From Mercenaria mercenaria (Eukaryota; Mollusca; Bivalvia; Venerida; Veneridae): a DNA stretch of 64,000 nucleotides. The notes beneath the pieces were generated by a model, which was not told the origin of the DNA, ran no database searches, and saw nothing but the letters and a program-made list of their open reading frames with translations. The stretch spans positions 38,644,501 through 38,708,500 of the forward strand of contig NC_069362.1 of the NCBI RefSeq assembly GCF_021730395.1, read 5' to 3'. The position numbers were made by a program, and so were the translations under genes. This document shows positions 37,017 to 49,772 of the stretch, in pieces. How positions within the stretch are numbered: position 1 is the first letter of the stretch; every line of letters begins with the position of its first letter.

Positions 37017-37845
37017 TGAAGGATTAACATTTTTATTTAATGAATCGTTCTTCAATTGATAGAGCGTTAAACTGAGGTCAACCTGATCTCTCTAACGACT
37101 TACTTTTCATTCCGGGAGGTTCAGTTGGCAGTATACAGAAATAGATATATGGAAAAGTACATTTTACTGTTGACCATTTTCTCTTATTTATGTTTTAATG
37201 TCTACACTAGGTGGGTTTAACGTCTAAACTAGATGCAGCCTTTCAACACATAGGACACAAGAACAATTTTATTACTTGTGCTTAACATCTGCATTGAACA
37301 ATTACATCATTATTTTGATAAAAATAAGTCAAACATTCAACATATTGTTTTGCTTTTTTTTAATTTTCCAAAATATATTCTTAATGCCTAATATCTGGCC
37401 TATTTCACCTCGATGAGAGATAGTTAAGAAAATACATGCATGTGACCTTTAATGTGAACATTACATAGAAAACGTGACACCATCTGCGATCGATTATCAT
37501 TTGTCCTTTATATATTTAAAATTACATTTCGTGCGTCAAAATGAAATGGAAAAAATATTACATTTCGTGCGTCAAAATGAAATGGAAAAAAATAGTTACA
37601 CACTACAACACCAGGCATCTTCAACTCACTAAATCACACTTTAATTAACAAAATTGCATATTCACCTAAGTTGAAAAAAAAGAAAAAAAAAAGAAAATCT
37701 GGACTCGAGACTGGACTCGTTGCCTTTTAAACATTTCCACGTCTCCCTACATTTATAACCCATCAAACTCTTTCTTACTTTCAGTAAAACTGTCATAATA
37801 ATTATAACATATCTGTGTAGACATTATGTATGAAAAATTCCTTAC

Positions 37846-37885
37846 CTGTTATATAAAGAAAAATCGTAAAATATTTCCACTCCAT
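37846..37885 (-). CDS. Gene B exon 1: signal peptide of mucin-like membrane protein
   Basis: The minus strand reads ATG GAG TGG and on to encode MEWKYFTIFLYIT, then one G, then the donor GTAAG. At 40 nt it ends in phase 1, and exon 2 starts TG CAG so that the junction codon is Val. The joined sequence MEWKYFTIFLYIT-VQFASG-ANDTG has a hydrophobic core and a small-residue cleavage site before the Ser/Thr stalk. Length, phase and role match exon 1 of gene A. The large exon alone could appear to start at an ATG at 35138, but that start would give no signal peptide and would sit in intron sequence just before the acceptor tattatag. Confidence 0.75.
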
Positions 37886-38653
37886 AGTTGATGTTTACTG
37901 AAGAAATTCCGTTTCGCAACTTCTAGTATTTCATATTTTCAAAAACTGTTATCCATATTTACTTCCTTGATTTTGAAAGAAAATCGACTCGTTTTCAGAA
38001 ATTCTGCTTGTACACGCGTCTAAGCATACACCGTTAAATATCCTTATCGAATTTTGCTTAATGGACACACCTTAAGACGAATGACCTGTATTAATACAGA
38101 AGACTGTGTTATCATATGATGGCAACTTAAACATTCTATATTCCAACATAACTTAATGGTGAGTTTATGATAACGTGTGAACATGGACACGTGTGAATAT
38201 CGTCATAGAAAACCATAAATTTGGTACAAGTATATTGATTTTCTCTTTAAAACGTGCGGAATGTCACAATCTGGAAGAATATTATTATACATTATTGAAA
38301 AGATTATAATGTTTATATGGGTAAAATGTAAAGAGTATTTTCAGGTTAAGAAATTCAATATATACAGTTAATTAAACCTATGGTATATATCGAATAAGGT
38401 TTAACTTGGACACAAAGTGTATGTTAGTCCAAATCGGAAAAGTAACAAAAATACATAGATCTGTATTTAAGTCTTCATTTCGTAAATCGATCCTTAACAT
38501 ATTTACACAGAATTATGTATACCCATTTGATTTGCTTCAAATATGATTAATAGCAGGTGAAGAGTTTTGTGATATCTTGAATTACAGTGAACTGCTAAAA
38601 TTGCACAAAGTAATTTCTCCACCATCCTCTTGGTATTTAAACATAATAGGTCT

Positions 38654-39074
38654 GGGGCCGTATTCATAAAGCATCTTAAGTATAAGTTTTGACTTAAGTT
38701 GAAGATTTTACTTAAGTTTGTGGTGATTTCAGCTTAAGTCTAAGTAAAAACTTAAGTTCTAGTCATAAAACAGCTAAAACTTAAGATACGTAAGAAATGA
38801 CTTAAGTCAGAAAATAAAATAGCGTGGTGAGTACGATTAAAGTGTTGTTTTCAGATAAAAGCACTTTAAACATAATTGTGCATGTTGTATCTGTCAGAAA
38901 TTAATGTTGTTTTTTTAATGTTTTCGTCCACAATAAAAAAACAAGAATTACTTATTAAGTTGTTTTATGAATAACAAATATACTTAAGTAAAATAAATTT
39001 CTTAGCTAAATAATACTTAAGTAAATAATCAATTTCTTATACTTATACTTAAGATACTTTATGAATACGGCCCC
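38654..39074. mobile_element. MITE, 421 bp, GGGGCCGTATTCATAAAG ends
   Basis: Inverted ends GGGGCCGTATTCATAAAG and its near-complement at 39057-39074 frame a region rich in 'cttaag' words. It lies about 770 bp upstream of gene B exon 1. The class is unassigned; it resembles 12604-13010. Confidence 0.7.
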
Positions 39075-39759
39075 AGGAGTTTAATGTCTCTGATTTATAT
39101 ACTTCGCAACAACCACCTTAATACTTCGCCAGTATTAATTTCATTTAAATATGCAGAATATGCATATTGTATTTTGTATGATGTTGCAGGTGTAATGAAG
39201 TATTTCGACCCCCATAGAATAATGACCCCCCGGTCATTATTCTATAGAAAAAGTGACCCCCCCCTCGGTCATAGTATTATGACCTCCAGATCATAGTACA
39301 ATGACTCCCCCACGTGAAGTAAACTGAACCTCACGAAGAATATTGACTCCCATAAAAAAACGACCCCCGGTCATTTGGTCAAATTTAGTGATAACTCATG
39401 TATCTAAGACCTAATTGCTGCATTTTATGCCCCCACTCGGGGGAGGGGGGGCATATACATTTGCCCTTGTCCGTCCGTCCGTCCTTCCGTTTGACCATTA
39501 GCCCCAGATACCATCACTTGACACAGAAATCAGAGCATTCCGCAACGGGAAAAGGGATTCTATTTCTAGACGCTGTATCTTGGTGTATACATTTTTTTTT
39601 CAGGAAAATAACAGTTCACAATACGTTCACAAAACACACCAGTGTCAATAATCCCTGCAAACTTCAGTATGAAGTAATTCTTCAGAAGAAAACTGCACAA
39701 GAAACTGCTAGCATAGAACTTAGTATTAATAGAAGTTGCAATACTTAGCAGTGGCAGTA

Positions 39760-39761
39760 GA

Positions 39762-39800
<39 letters not shown>

Positions 39801-40035
39801 CAATTGTAGTGGCAGTGGCAGTAGCAGCAGCAGCAGAGGAATAAGTGACAGCAACAACAGCAGCAGGAGAAGAAGAGGTAGATGTACAAGACGTATTAGT
39901 GGAAGCAGGTATAGTAGTATCAGTAGTAGCAGTTGTAGTAGTAGTAGTAGAAGTAGTAGTAGTAGTAGTAGAAGAAGAAGAAGTACATGTAGTAATAGCA
40001 ATAGAAGTAGCGGCACCAGTGGTAGTAGTACAATC
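39760..40035. repeat. Compound (gta)n/(agc)n microsatellite
   Basis: Long imperfect GTA and AGC/AGA runs. Ser-, Leu- or Val-rich frames across it on both strands are by-products of the triplets. Confidence 0.85.
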
Positions 40036-40444
40036 AAAATGTTAACCATTGGCAATGGAGGGTATTAGAGTTGTAGATCTAGTAAAATTGTCCGTTAGGT
40101 TTGGTGGGGATCACTTTTTAATAGATATTATCGTCGAAAGTCTTTTAGGAGCCGGTGTTTTACACGGAAAGAGTAATTTTTTTAAATAGAATAATGTCCG
40201 GGAATCGATATTGTATGAGAGTTCGAATGTAGTAATTTCGGCAGTGAGTATTTTACATGGAAGGAGTCACTTTTTCTATAGAATAATAACCGGGGTCGTT
40301 ATTCTATGAGATTCGAAGGGAGTCATCTTTAGGGAGTCAGTATTTTACTTGGAGGGGTCAGTTTTTCTATAGAATAACGGCCGGGGGGTCGTTATTCTAT
40401 AGAGTTTTCAAAGGGAGTCAGTTTTTTATAAGGGGAGTCAATAT

Positions 40445-41689
40445 TGATACATCCCAGTGTTTTGTTTATGTAATCTATTTTTAGCACAGTGTCAGTACCA
40501 TTTTACTAAGATTTCTGCCAATACTATTGATGTCATCAATTATTTATTAGGTAAATCATTTCTTTACTTACTATTGCATTATTTTAAAGTCAGACTGTCA
40601 TCATATTTGTTGTATTTTGTAAGTTATTGCATTTTAAATTGATTACAGTGCAGCATCCCTGTCTGGCTGCAGCCATTTTGCCCAATTGCATTCTGGGTAG
40701 TTACCCTTGACAACCTAGTAGAATTCCAGGAATTATTCCAACTGTCAAAACAATTCTAAGCTAAATTTCTTTAATTTAAGCAAAGGATCAGAGTTTTTCA
40801 GGTAATAGTCATTTTATTTAGGAATTATACCTTTGATTTATGTCCAGTTTTCATGCAACTTAATTTATTTTAGTAGTTTAAACTCTGATTTTTTATGATT
40901 TAACCATAGTTTTGGCTGTTCCATGTACACATTGTTTTGATGTGTACATTCTGCACACAGTTGTACATTCACTCAAGAGTTTGGTTGTGTGCACCCATAC
41001 AGTTGGTGTGTGCACACATGTTTTTGGTGTGCACTTGGTCAGTATAAAAGCTTTTTGTAGCTCCATTGAAGGAACTCTCCAGACTTTGAACTTCAAGAGC
41101 TTAACCTATTTTTGGTAACTGCCAGTATTCTATTTTGACTTTAGAATTTTTCAAGACTTGATTATTTTTGGCTTAAGTAAATAACTTTTAACAGTAAAAT
41201 AAGATTACTTTTAAGATTTAAGACTGAGGTTTATAGGCAAGCATTTGTTTCATTTAAAGATTCTAAATATTTAACAGTTTGTTGTTAACTAAGATGTTTT
41301 GCTGATACATTATTAGTATTTATTTAGAGTCAGTATTTTATATGCATTGTCTTAATTTTTGTTAGGGATAAAATAAATAAATTTGCAATTTAAATTTATT
41401 TGATCTTAGTGATTTCTTATTAGTGTTAAGTAGAACTTAAGTAAATCTTGGTAAAATAAGTAGTCTAACTGGAGTAAAATAGCCTTAGTGAATCGGCCAC
41501 AAAGCAGAATTGTATTCGAACCCAATCTGTTCTTAACCACGAAACCGGAAGTCGCAAGCCTGCATGATAGTCCAGTTTTACGTAACCACATAGCCAGAGT
41601 TCGAGATCCCAGCCCGGTAAATCCTACTCAACTTCTCTTGCCGAACCACAACCAGTCCCGAAACCATCCGAGCTAGCCAGAGCGCAACA
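40445..41689 (+). mobile_element. Solo LTR of an LTR retrotransposon
   Basis: The segment runs from TGATACATCC to GCGCAACA (TG...CA) and is flanked by ATAT at 40441-40444 and 41690-41693. It contains a TATA box (agtataaaagc, near 41041) and an AATAAA signal near 41370, the order expected of an LTR. No internal retroviral-type gene, primer-binding site or second LTR is present, so it is a fossil left after LTR-LTR recombination. The intact short duplication suggests moderate age. The family (perhaps Gypsy or BEL/Pao) is not resolved. Confidence 0.6.
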
Positions 41690-41959
41690 ATATTTTACAG
41701 GAAAGGAGTCACATTTTCTGTAGAATAATGACCGGGGGGTCGTTATTCTATGGGGGTCGAAATACTTCATTACACCGGCATTTGATTATTAGCCAGATCG
41801 AACCAGTGAGTTTACTAGTAATTACATGGAACCAATTATAATCGAGCAATGGAAAAGTGTCTGCAACCATTGGAGCCGTTGTCATAGTCAGACTAATGAT
41901 AGGTTGGAGAAAACAGTCTTTCAATGGGCTTTAAATAAAGGAAATGAGAGATATGTAAG

Positions 41960-42552
41960 AACTGGCCCTTTTTGGTAAAAGAAAATCTAAAGAGTTTAAA
42001 CTTGGAAAGATTTATACAACCCTCCTCGTTTCTGCCACAGACCACAACTGCTCTCATGGATGTACACAGATAAATGGGTTAATGACTTGAACCAAGTTGG
42101 TGGTATTAGTGGACTAGGAAATAATAAGTTGAGACTGTATAGACAATTTTAAACAGAATACAAGGCAGAACAGTATTGTAAAATTATCAGCCTTATCCCC
42201 ACAGATCTGCACTTTCAAAGTTCAGAAGTGGCGTTGCTCCAATCCGCATAGAAACCGACAGCTATGAAACTTTACCCGTACAAGACAGAACCTAGTCAGA
42301 CTTGACAGAACCTGTCGATTTTGTAAAGACTGTGTGGAAAATGAGTTGCATGTTTTAATTTCCTGCCCTATTTACACAAGTTTAAGAATAGATTTATTCA
42401 ACAAAGCTGAAAGTCTCTGTAAATTTTTTTCTCTGCTGAAGAAGAAATATTTTTCAGAATGGACACCAGATGCAGTATGTATGACAAATGAAAGATATTT
42501 AATGCAACACATAAAACAAACATTTTCATCTAATGTTTTACCAAATTCATGA
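41960..42552 (+). pseudogene. Decayed C-terminal part of a LINE-like reverse-transcriptase ORF
   Basis: The plus strand, in pieces, reads LNQVGGISGLGNNKLRLYRQ, then RSALSKFRSGVAPIRIETDS, then CRFCKDCVENELHVLISCPI and YTSLRIDLFNKA. This is the zinc-binding-type end found after many invertebrate retrotransposon reverse transcriptases, with the C-x2-C...H-x-L...CP pattern. A 20-bp tandem duplication ('gacagaacct' twice, near 42284-42316) breaks the frame, and upstream stops are present. The last part (42334-42552) is still open, ending at TGA. Confidence 0.55.
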
Positions 42553-44100
42553 TATAATTTACCATATATACATATATGATATTTGTCAATGAGAGATTCA
42601 CCTGAACGCAAATTTGTGATGATACCGTGTTTTTGAGCTTATCACTGCCATATAATATTGATCATTAACATATAATATTCAACATAATACAAAATCATCC
42701 CAATGATATTCCTTATGAACGATAATTCGTTTGAATGAATGTATCCGTTTCTATTATTTTTTTCTTCATTTTTTTTTTTCATTTGAATGCAAACGTGACG
42801 TTAACAGTTATATAAATACCATATGCACCGATTTTGATCATTAGATATATGTCAAAAAACCACATAGTGTGCAGAATGATCACGCTTCGAGTCGAAGTCC
42901 GCTAGTTTCTATTCTAGTTTGAAGCGAGCGGATTGACAATATCAATGGTCGACACGACGCAGCCATATGGTTCTATTATTATTATACCGAACAAAACTAT
43001 TAACTACATAAAAAGTTTATTAAAAGTTTTGATCATTAAAAATCAACGTTCTTAGCCGGAACAGTTGTGTAACATTGATAGCGACGTCATTACATAACTG
43101 TTAAAGGGAGGCAATCAATGGCTAAAACGAGCAGTTATTGCCTATGACATCAATATAGCGCGGTCACAGACTGACAGCACTTTCGCTTGGTCACGTGTCG
43201 AAAAGGTTAAAATTTCTGATAGTCAAAATATCTCTTTTTCGGGTAATGGGATTTTACCATTGTAGACAAAAGTGAGGTATAATAATCTACATTATTGATG
43301 CATTTCTGTTTCAAGCTTTTAGATTCTATTGAATCGATTTAGTTATCATATGTGATATGGTATGAACATTCTCAGTCGCTGACTGCATTGAGACTGTAGT
43401 CAAATTTTAATTTTATGTATCACATGCTGCAGAGCGGCAGAGCGGCGAGCCTTTGTTGAAAATCATTGGAAAAACATTGCCACTGATCTCATTGTCACGG
43501 TTCAGCTAGGACGATGCCACGTGCAAATGCTATATTAGAGAGGTTAATTTGTATGTCTGTACGAGTACGTGTATGTGCAACATGTATTCTTTATTCAATG
43601 AAGCATCTGAGATCTCATATTCGGATCATTACAAAATGTTTACACAATTTAACTCAGCATGTCCAAATTGTACTTGTTTATTTCATATAATCTTTCATAC
43701 GTGAGGTAGAAACTTCGGGAAAACATAGAAAAGCTGAAATTTCTTTTCACAAACGAGAAACTTGCAAGAACTTTTGCAAAACCTGCTATGATATTTTAAA
43801 AAGTAGAAATGATCTTTTATATAACGAGTAAGTCTGTAAATTCTCATTAAATGATGCGAATAACGCATTTGAAACTGTTCTCTTTATAATCATGTTCTTT
43901 TCTGCTTTGGGACCAAAAATGGTGTTCATTGTAAACGAGTTTCCGCTATCCACAGTTCTTCTGTTTGTGTTTGTATAATAAAAACGATACGAAATCAGAA
44001 AATATATATATCCGGGTTCGCTAGATATGTTCTCTATCGCAACAGTCTAAACTTCAATGAAAGAAAAGACAACGGGCATTCTGGTACATAAACATTTCGT
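42553..44100. other. AT-rich non-coding stretch
   Basis: No repeat family or gene was recognised. Only scattered short frames are present. Confidence 0.35.
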
Positions 44101-44198
44101 TTTTTTTTTCAGCATGGACGACCTTACATCTTTTTCAATAAAGACTAAAACTCTATTGTCTATATTGATAATGATGCAAAGTAGTCCATGCTGAAAAA
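44101..44198. repeat. Small hairpin element
   Basis: 'ttttttcagcatggac' and the inverse 'gtccatgctgaaaaaa' lie about 65 bp apart. Confidence 0.5.
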
Positions 44199-44443
44199 AA
44201 TATTATTATAATAGAATTATGATCGCATGTATATTGTTGAACTTCTATCCGTATCACCATTTTGCTGTAATTGCAATTCGCTCTAAAACCTCAACAAATC
44301 TTCATCTATGTGAAAAAGATCAAGCTTTTAACGTTTGCTTAGTTCATTGTGATATTGGGGCCCCAAAGCTTTTTGAAGGACATTTGGACCAAGCAAAATA
44401 CTTATGGACCCGTTCATATGAAGTAAATGAAATGAGCAACACC

Positions 44444-44682
44444 TATGGTACGCCAATTGTCAAATGATTACGTGAACCCAGTTTCACGATCGAAAAACTA
44501 GGATTAACGATCGATAAACTAGATGTTTCGAACGTAAAGCCAAATTTTTTGAATACTATTGAAAACATAATTATGTTCGATAAACTAGATTTCGGTCGTT
44601 ATCCTAAGTTTAGGAGCGTGAACCCATGCTTTTCGACCGTGAACCTGGGTTCACGTAATTACTGGACAATTGGCGTGCCATA
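44444..44682. mobile_element. MITE, 239 bp, with 6-bp target duplication
   Basis: Ends TATGGTACGCCAATTGTC and the inverse 'gacaattggcgtgccata', continuing into 'attacgtgaacccag' and its inverse. Flanked by AACACC on both sides (44438-44443 and 44683-44688). Confidence 0.7.
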
Positions 44683-45189
44683 AACACCACTCACGCCCTT
44701 CCCCATCACCGACTTAATATAAATACAAAAATGGCACTGAATGAACTCCATGAACCAAAATAACAGCACTGATAACTTACGAGCATGTCTTTATTGTATA
44801 AACCTCATTTTCAAAATTCATTAAAGATAAGAGTATTTATTTGTGTAGTATATCCGCATTTGAAGTGCACACAGTTTATCTGAAATCATTTATTAAATTA
44901 ATTTACGCATGTTTTATCGTGCAATACTATATTGACGATACATCAGCAACAGAAATATGTTATCCTTTTTATTTTAAAAAAAAAGAGAAAAGGTAAGTAC
45001 CTATTTTCTTTTCTCAGCTATTTTCTACTTACTTAACTTACCTGTCTACTTAACTTTAAATTTTAAAACTTACAAATTATCAGTTTTATAAACATCTGCA
45101 ATTTTAATTTGTAACAGTCAATTCTTAGCTCGTAAGATTTTTGAAAACAAATCTACGAGATACTGTTGTCAGTTGATCGTCGGCGTCGG

Positions 45190-45500
45190 TGTTGGTTATT
45201 TTTTTTTTAGGCCAACCTTTTCTCCAAAACTACAAGAACCATAACTCTAATATGTCTTTTGCCAGAATTATGGCCCTTTTGTACTTAGAAAATTTGAGTT
45301 TCTTCGTAAAAATATTTGTTTAGGTCCACTTTTTTTCCAAAAACTTTACTAGCTACAGCTTTGAAACTTTGCACACTTACTTATCATCATAAGATGAGTA
45401 AGTAGGCCAAGATCCATAACTCTAACCTGCATTTTATAAGAATTATGGCCCTTTTTGTACTTGCTGAAATTGTAACAAAACGCTAGGAGGATGAAAGGTG
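45190..45500. repeat. Diverged 'agaattatggcccttttgtac' repeat
   Basis: Two units of about 170 bp share 'cataactctaa', 'agaattatggccctttt' and 'ttttctccaaaac' phrases. This is a mollusc interspersed repeat fragment. Confidence 0.5.
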
Positions 45501-45577
45501 CCGGAAGCGGGGTACTGATTTCAAATGATATACATTGAGAATGTAAATCCTCCTTATATCTTTTATATTATCAGTAT

Positions 45578-45900
45578 ATCATATTGACGATAAAAGTTTC
45601 ACTGAATTAGAGAATAAAAAAATGATGTGATTTGAGAATATAAGTACTCTCGATATCCGTGCTTTATGTCGATGTCTATCATATTTTAATGAATTAGAGA
45701 ATAGAAAATGATGTGATTTGAGAAATATAAGTACTGTCGATATCCGTGCTTAATGTCGATGTCTGTCATATTTTAATGAATTAGAGAATAGAAAATGATG
45801 TGATTTGAGAAATATAAGTACTCTCAATATCCGTGCTTTATGTAGATGTCTTCCATGTTGTTAATGAATTAGGGAATTGAAAATGGTGTGTTTAATCAAT
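45578..45900. repeat. Minisatellite, about 89-bp unit, three and a half copies
   Basis: Units share 'gaattagagaatagaaaatgatgtgatttgag' and 'tcgatatccgtgcttNatgtcgatgtct'. Confidence 0.8.
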
Positions 45901-45927
45901 ATATGAAATGTTCATATCAGGCATATA

Positions 45928-45960
45928 TGTTATCATCATCATCATCAGCAGCAGCAGCAG

Positions 45961-46008
<48 letters not shown>

Positions 46009-46110
46009 TATTATCATCATCACCACCACCACCACCACCATTTCATTATCATCATCATCATCATTAATCGTCCGCCCACCGATCCATCGATCAATCCATC
46101 CATCCATCCA
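45928..46110. repeat. Compound (atc)n/(cac)n/(atcc)n microsatellite
   Basis: About 30 ATC triplets, then CAC triplets, then CATC and ATCC units. Open frames on both strands are triplet by-products. Confidence 0.9.
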
Positions 46111-46179
46111 TCCGCACATTCATCCACCAATCTTTTTGTCGATCCAGTATTATATTTGTGAAATGGTTATAAGCCTTTA

Positions 46180-49150
46180 ACAGTGATGCAAAAGTAAATA
46201 AAAAAGGAAAGGCTCTCATGCTAAGATTACATCGTATTGATTTTGTCTAGCTATTATTGCATTTAATGTAAAGGAGTGACTTCTCGCGTCATTTTCAAGT
46301 TAAATTAAGATTTTCTGTGAGATTTTAAGACCACAACAAGCATTTTTTTTTCAGCAATGATAACTGAAATACGTTACTCGCCGTAACATTGGTCATATAT
46401 ATTTCAAAACATTGGCCTTATAATACGGAATCCTGTTAGGGTCATAGAAACGGCATATGTTGCCGACCGCAACTCAATATTGTGCGCGACCTACGATTTC
46501 TCAAATGAATGTGTTTCTGTCAGCCTTTTTAAAATATCTTAAGCTTTCCTCTATGTTCTTCGTTGAAAATCAAAATATACAGACAATATAGGTGTTTTAA
46601 AGTGAAATTATGCGCATTTTTTCATGTAAAATACAGGTGAAATAGATGTGTGTGTAAAAAGGGTGGAGGAAATTAAAGCTTTTAACCCAAATGTACCAAA
46701 CTCTCCCTGTTACCAGTACGAAATAATAACTTTCCAAATATGACTGGGGCAGTCTTTTGAAGAAAAAGTCAAACTGCACGCAGGAGTTGCTTCCCTTCAA
46801 TTTCAGAAATCTCTACTTATGAGTAAGGGAGATTACTGCGTAGAAGGTTGAAGAAAAGGACCAATATTTTAAACAACCGCCGAAAATTGCTTTTATAAAA
46901 CATTCACCAAAACACTTTGTGCAGTAAGACTTTAAGTAATAAAAGTAGAAGGAAAGTTCCACCATTGCCGTTAAAGCGACGCTGACCATTGGCTGTTGTG
47001 CATCGAATATGCTACAATGCAGAAGCTCCTTTAATTAATGTCGTTATCTTGAATAAAAAGATAAAAAAAAATATTCACTTTTTATGAGTAATTGGCATAA
47101 TTATGGAAGATTGGTGGGGAAAAAACTCGTCATATCGCAGATTCATTACCTTATAGTTGCAGAAATACTTCGGAAAATAGCTTTCTAGTCCTGAAAGGCT
47201 GAAACTGCATGGCAATAAAGTTATATCTAAACTCATTTGATGTGGTACGCGCAATTACGTACATGCGTACATGTATTCAAGGTCACGCATGTGACATCAT
47301 TAAAAAAGAAGAAAATTATTCACATACATGAACATGAAAATAATTTTAAAGTACCTAGTATAAACTGAAAAGATAATGCATGGCAATTCGCTGAACATCA
47401 TACAGGAAATAAAAGTTTGTTTGATTATACGACGATCAAAATAAAATCTTGAGACGCGCATACTCATATCAGTGCCACTAATGTGAGATAGCATATTGTA
47501 CACAGGTAGGTGCCATACTGAGGGAAGCCAAGCTTTCCATACCTAATGTCAATAAGCTGCGCAGATGAGCATGCCTGTATAAGACGGGGGGTGGGGGGAG
47601 GCAAATTCAACTGGTCCTAATCAGCTAAGAAAATTCAAATGGTCACAGAAATTGTATACAAGTAATACATACACATGGACATGTTAAAATTGTCACTGAG
47701 GTGTTCGTTCTAAACGCATAAAAGTGAGAGGGTATTTGTTGTAACGTATTACCTGCTACATTACAGAAAGAAAAAAAAAACATTCACATAAAATGAACCA
47801 GATTTTAGCATTGAAGGAACAAAAGTTGCACTTATAATCAAACGTTTTAGAGTAAAGGTGTTTAGTCAAAAAGTATCCACCTGCTAAAACAAACAGGCAA
47901 TGTGCACTGAAACAACGAATAAGGGGCAACAACTCGGATATAACGAGGCTCATCATCAGTTTAGAAGCAGGTACGAGTTTACTCCAGGTTTGAACCGAAT
48001 CGGGTCGAATCACGGGCAATAACTCTAGTCATGCCAAGTTCACTTCAACAAAATTTGCATAAAAATAGGTATGTGTACAGACTCATGCTAATTATCAAGT
48101 GAATGTGATATACCGATATCAAGATATGGCTGCGGAAAATCATTTTTTTTTTCAGTTAAGTAAAGGGCAATAACTAGAAATTTGCAGGGTAGCAGCTGTG
48201 AGTGAAGACAAACAGATACTTCTACTTAGTTCGACTAAAATTCGCTTCGACGTGGCGAAAGGACGGATCATAGGTACCTTGCGAGTGGACTATTGGCCCC
48301 CGTGATTTGACTGATATTTATCTTATTGAAACCCACAAATCACGACGGGTAGACAACACGGCGGCCATTAGTCCGGCGCAGGGTACCTGTGACCAGCTGT
48401 CCTGTAGCCATGTCGAAGCGAATTGTAGTCACACTGAGTTGAAGTATGTGGGACAGACGAATTGTCATCGTAACTAGGAGATGGACTGGCAAGATATGGC
48501 TGCAGATGGACAGACGGACAGACATATGTACAGACGATCAGACGGTCGGACACATAAATACCGCTAAACTATATCTTTCAGCTTTTCCCGGACGACATCA
48601 AAATCACAACTTAACACGTCTACTTGTTTTTAAAAAAATCAAATCACAATTAACAAACAAAAAAGATCATTCAAAGTTTTGAGCAAAATTTTGTGTCAGA
48701 CTCGCAAAGCCATCTTAGGTTAACCATATCAAAGTATATACACTTTTTGAATCTAACTGTTTCTACAATTTCACAAAATGATGTTCCACTTTTTATCCAG
48801 ACTTGGGTTTTACTGAGCGCTCTCGACTTCAGCCGATATAACAGAAATGTTTTCCCACTTGTTTAAGTTCTAGAGTTCAAGGCTTCTGCAAATTTTAAAT
48901 CTCACAGGATTTGTCCTTTTCAAGGGAACATCTGTTACTGCGCATGTCAGCCCCGTATAAAGTTGACTAGAACATATGTAAATATCTCTTTGGTACTTCC
49001 CCTGTTCTATTATGCCATTCTGCATATCACAGTGAGTAAGGCATTATGAATGCCTCCGGAGTTGAATCTTTCCTGTCATCTCCTGTTGAATCTTAAATTT
49101 TCACCCTATTAAAATAAAGGGAATAATGGTTATTAGCTGTACAGAATAAT
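46180..49150. other. Non-coding DNA downstream of gene A
   Basis: This AT-rich region contains a diverged 'gggcaataactc' repeat (about 47750-48330) and a sequence around 48860-49025 open for 49 codons on the minus strand after an AG, which could be a repeat or an exon. The missing last exon of gene A may lie here but could not be told apart. Confidence 0.3.
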
Positions 49151-49400
49151 TCACCATCATCTGGGCCCAAATGGAACTATTCTACAACACGCATTGTCAT
49201 TTCCCGTCCTGGCGTCTGTAAACAAAGGAGCGTGACGACCTACCATTGGCGCCAAACATGCGCCAATAAACAGTTCTATCATATTTATCTACATTTTACA
49301 ATAAAAGATATATTAGAATCGAACTCATTTATAGCAAAACCATGTTTAAACACGATTATACACTCGGGCGGTTATTTAAAAACTGTTTCGCTATCAATTG
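49150..49400. repeat. Diverged repeat shared with 4180-4450
   Basis: See 4180-4450. Here it lies in the presumed intron after gene A exon 3. Confidence 0.45.
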
Positions 49401-49650
49401 TTTCTTAAACAACTCACACTTGTTTAATAGAAAAACGAGTTAGGTCAACTTCGAATTTCTCATCAAATTTTGTATACTCCTATTTAAAGTGAAACTGGTA
49501 AAAATAGCTGAACACTTCTTTTGCTTCCGATTCTATTTGTGAATGAGGAATACTAATTAAGATACTTTAAGAATAACTAAGAGTAAATGTTAAGAACAAA
49601 TCCATTAAATTAACAAAGTCAGTCTGACGACCACTGAGGTTATAATGCGC

Positions 49651-49654
<4 letters not shown>

Positions 49655-49681
<27 letters not shown>
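49655..49681. repeat. Poly(A) run
   Basis: A run of 27 A, 90 bp from gene A exon 3. There is no clear retroposed body beside it. Confidence 0.85.
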
Positions 49682-49772
49682 TTGGAAATCAAACATTGTG
49701 GTCCTTTTTCTGTTCACTAAGTTTGCCTTTAGTAAAGGGTCATATATATACACCTATATTAAACAAACATAC

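Larger units (their letters stand above)
35126..37845 (-). other. Gene B intron 1
   Basis: This 2720-bp intron has a GTAAG donor and a TATAG acceptor. It holds a bivalve short interspersed repeat (35333-35545), a hairpin repeat (about 36050-36215), a C27 run (36990-37016) and a 37-bp tandem duplication near 37520-37590. No other coding sequence was seen. Confidence 0.6.
39189..41776. mobile_element. Foldback-like element FB4 with 'ccccatagaataatgacc' arms, interrupted by a solo LTR
   Basis: Inverted ends GGTGTAATGAAGTATTTCGA (39189 onward and, inverted, 41757-41776) lead into runs of 'gaataatgaccccccggtcattattc' words, which are short palindromes, at 39205-39375, 40180-40440 and 41695-41755. 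A (gta)n/(agc)n microsatellite and one piece of a bivalve 'gtccgtccgtcc' repeat (39425-39560) also lie inside. No clear target duplication was found. Confidence 0.55.

Noticed and set aside
39566-40068. Leu-, Ser- or Val-rich open frames on both strands
   Set aside because: They are produced by the (gta)n/(agc)n microsatellite and have no independent support.
44219-44467. 82-codon plus-strand frame
   Set aside because: It runs into the MITE at 44444 for its stop, has no recognisable domain and no splice partner.
45578-45900. CRISPR-like array
   Set aside because: The units are contiguous tandem copies without unique spacers, and the genome is animal.
45892-46180. Ile- and Met-rich open frames
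   Set aside because: They are produced by the (atc)n microsatellite.
48876-49023. 49-codon minus-strand frame after an AG, considered as the last exon of gene A
   Set aside because: The phase would fit, but the acceptor has a poor pyrimidine tract and the text is neither tail-like nor similar to gene B. It may be a repeat, so it is left unassigned.
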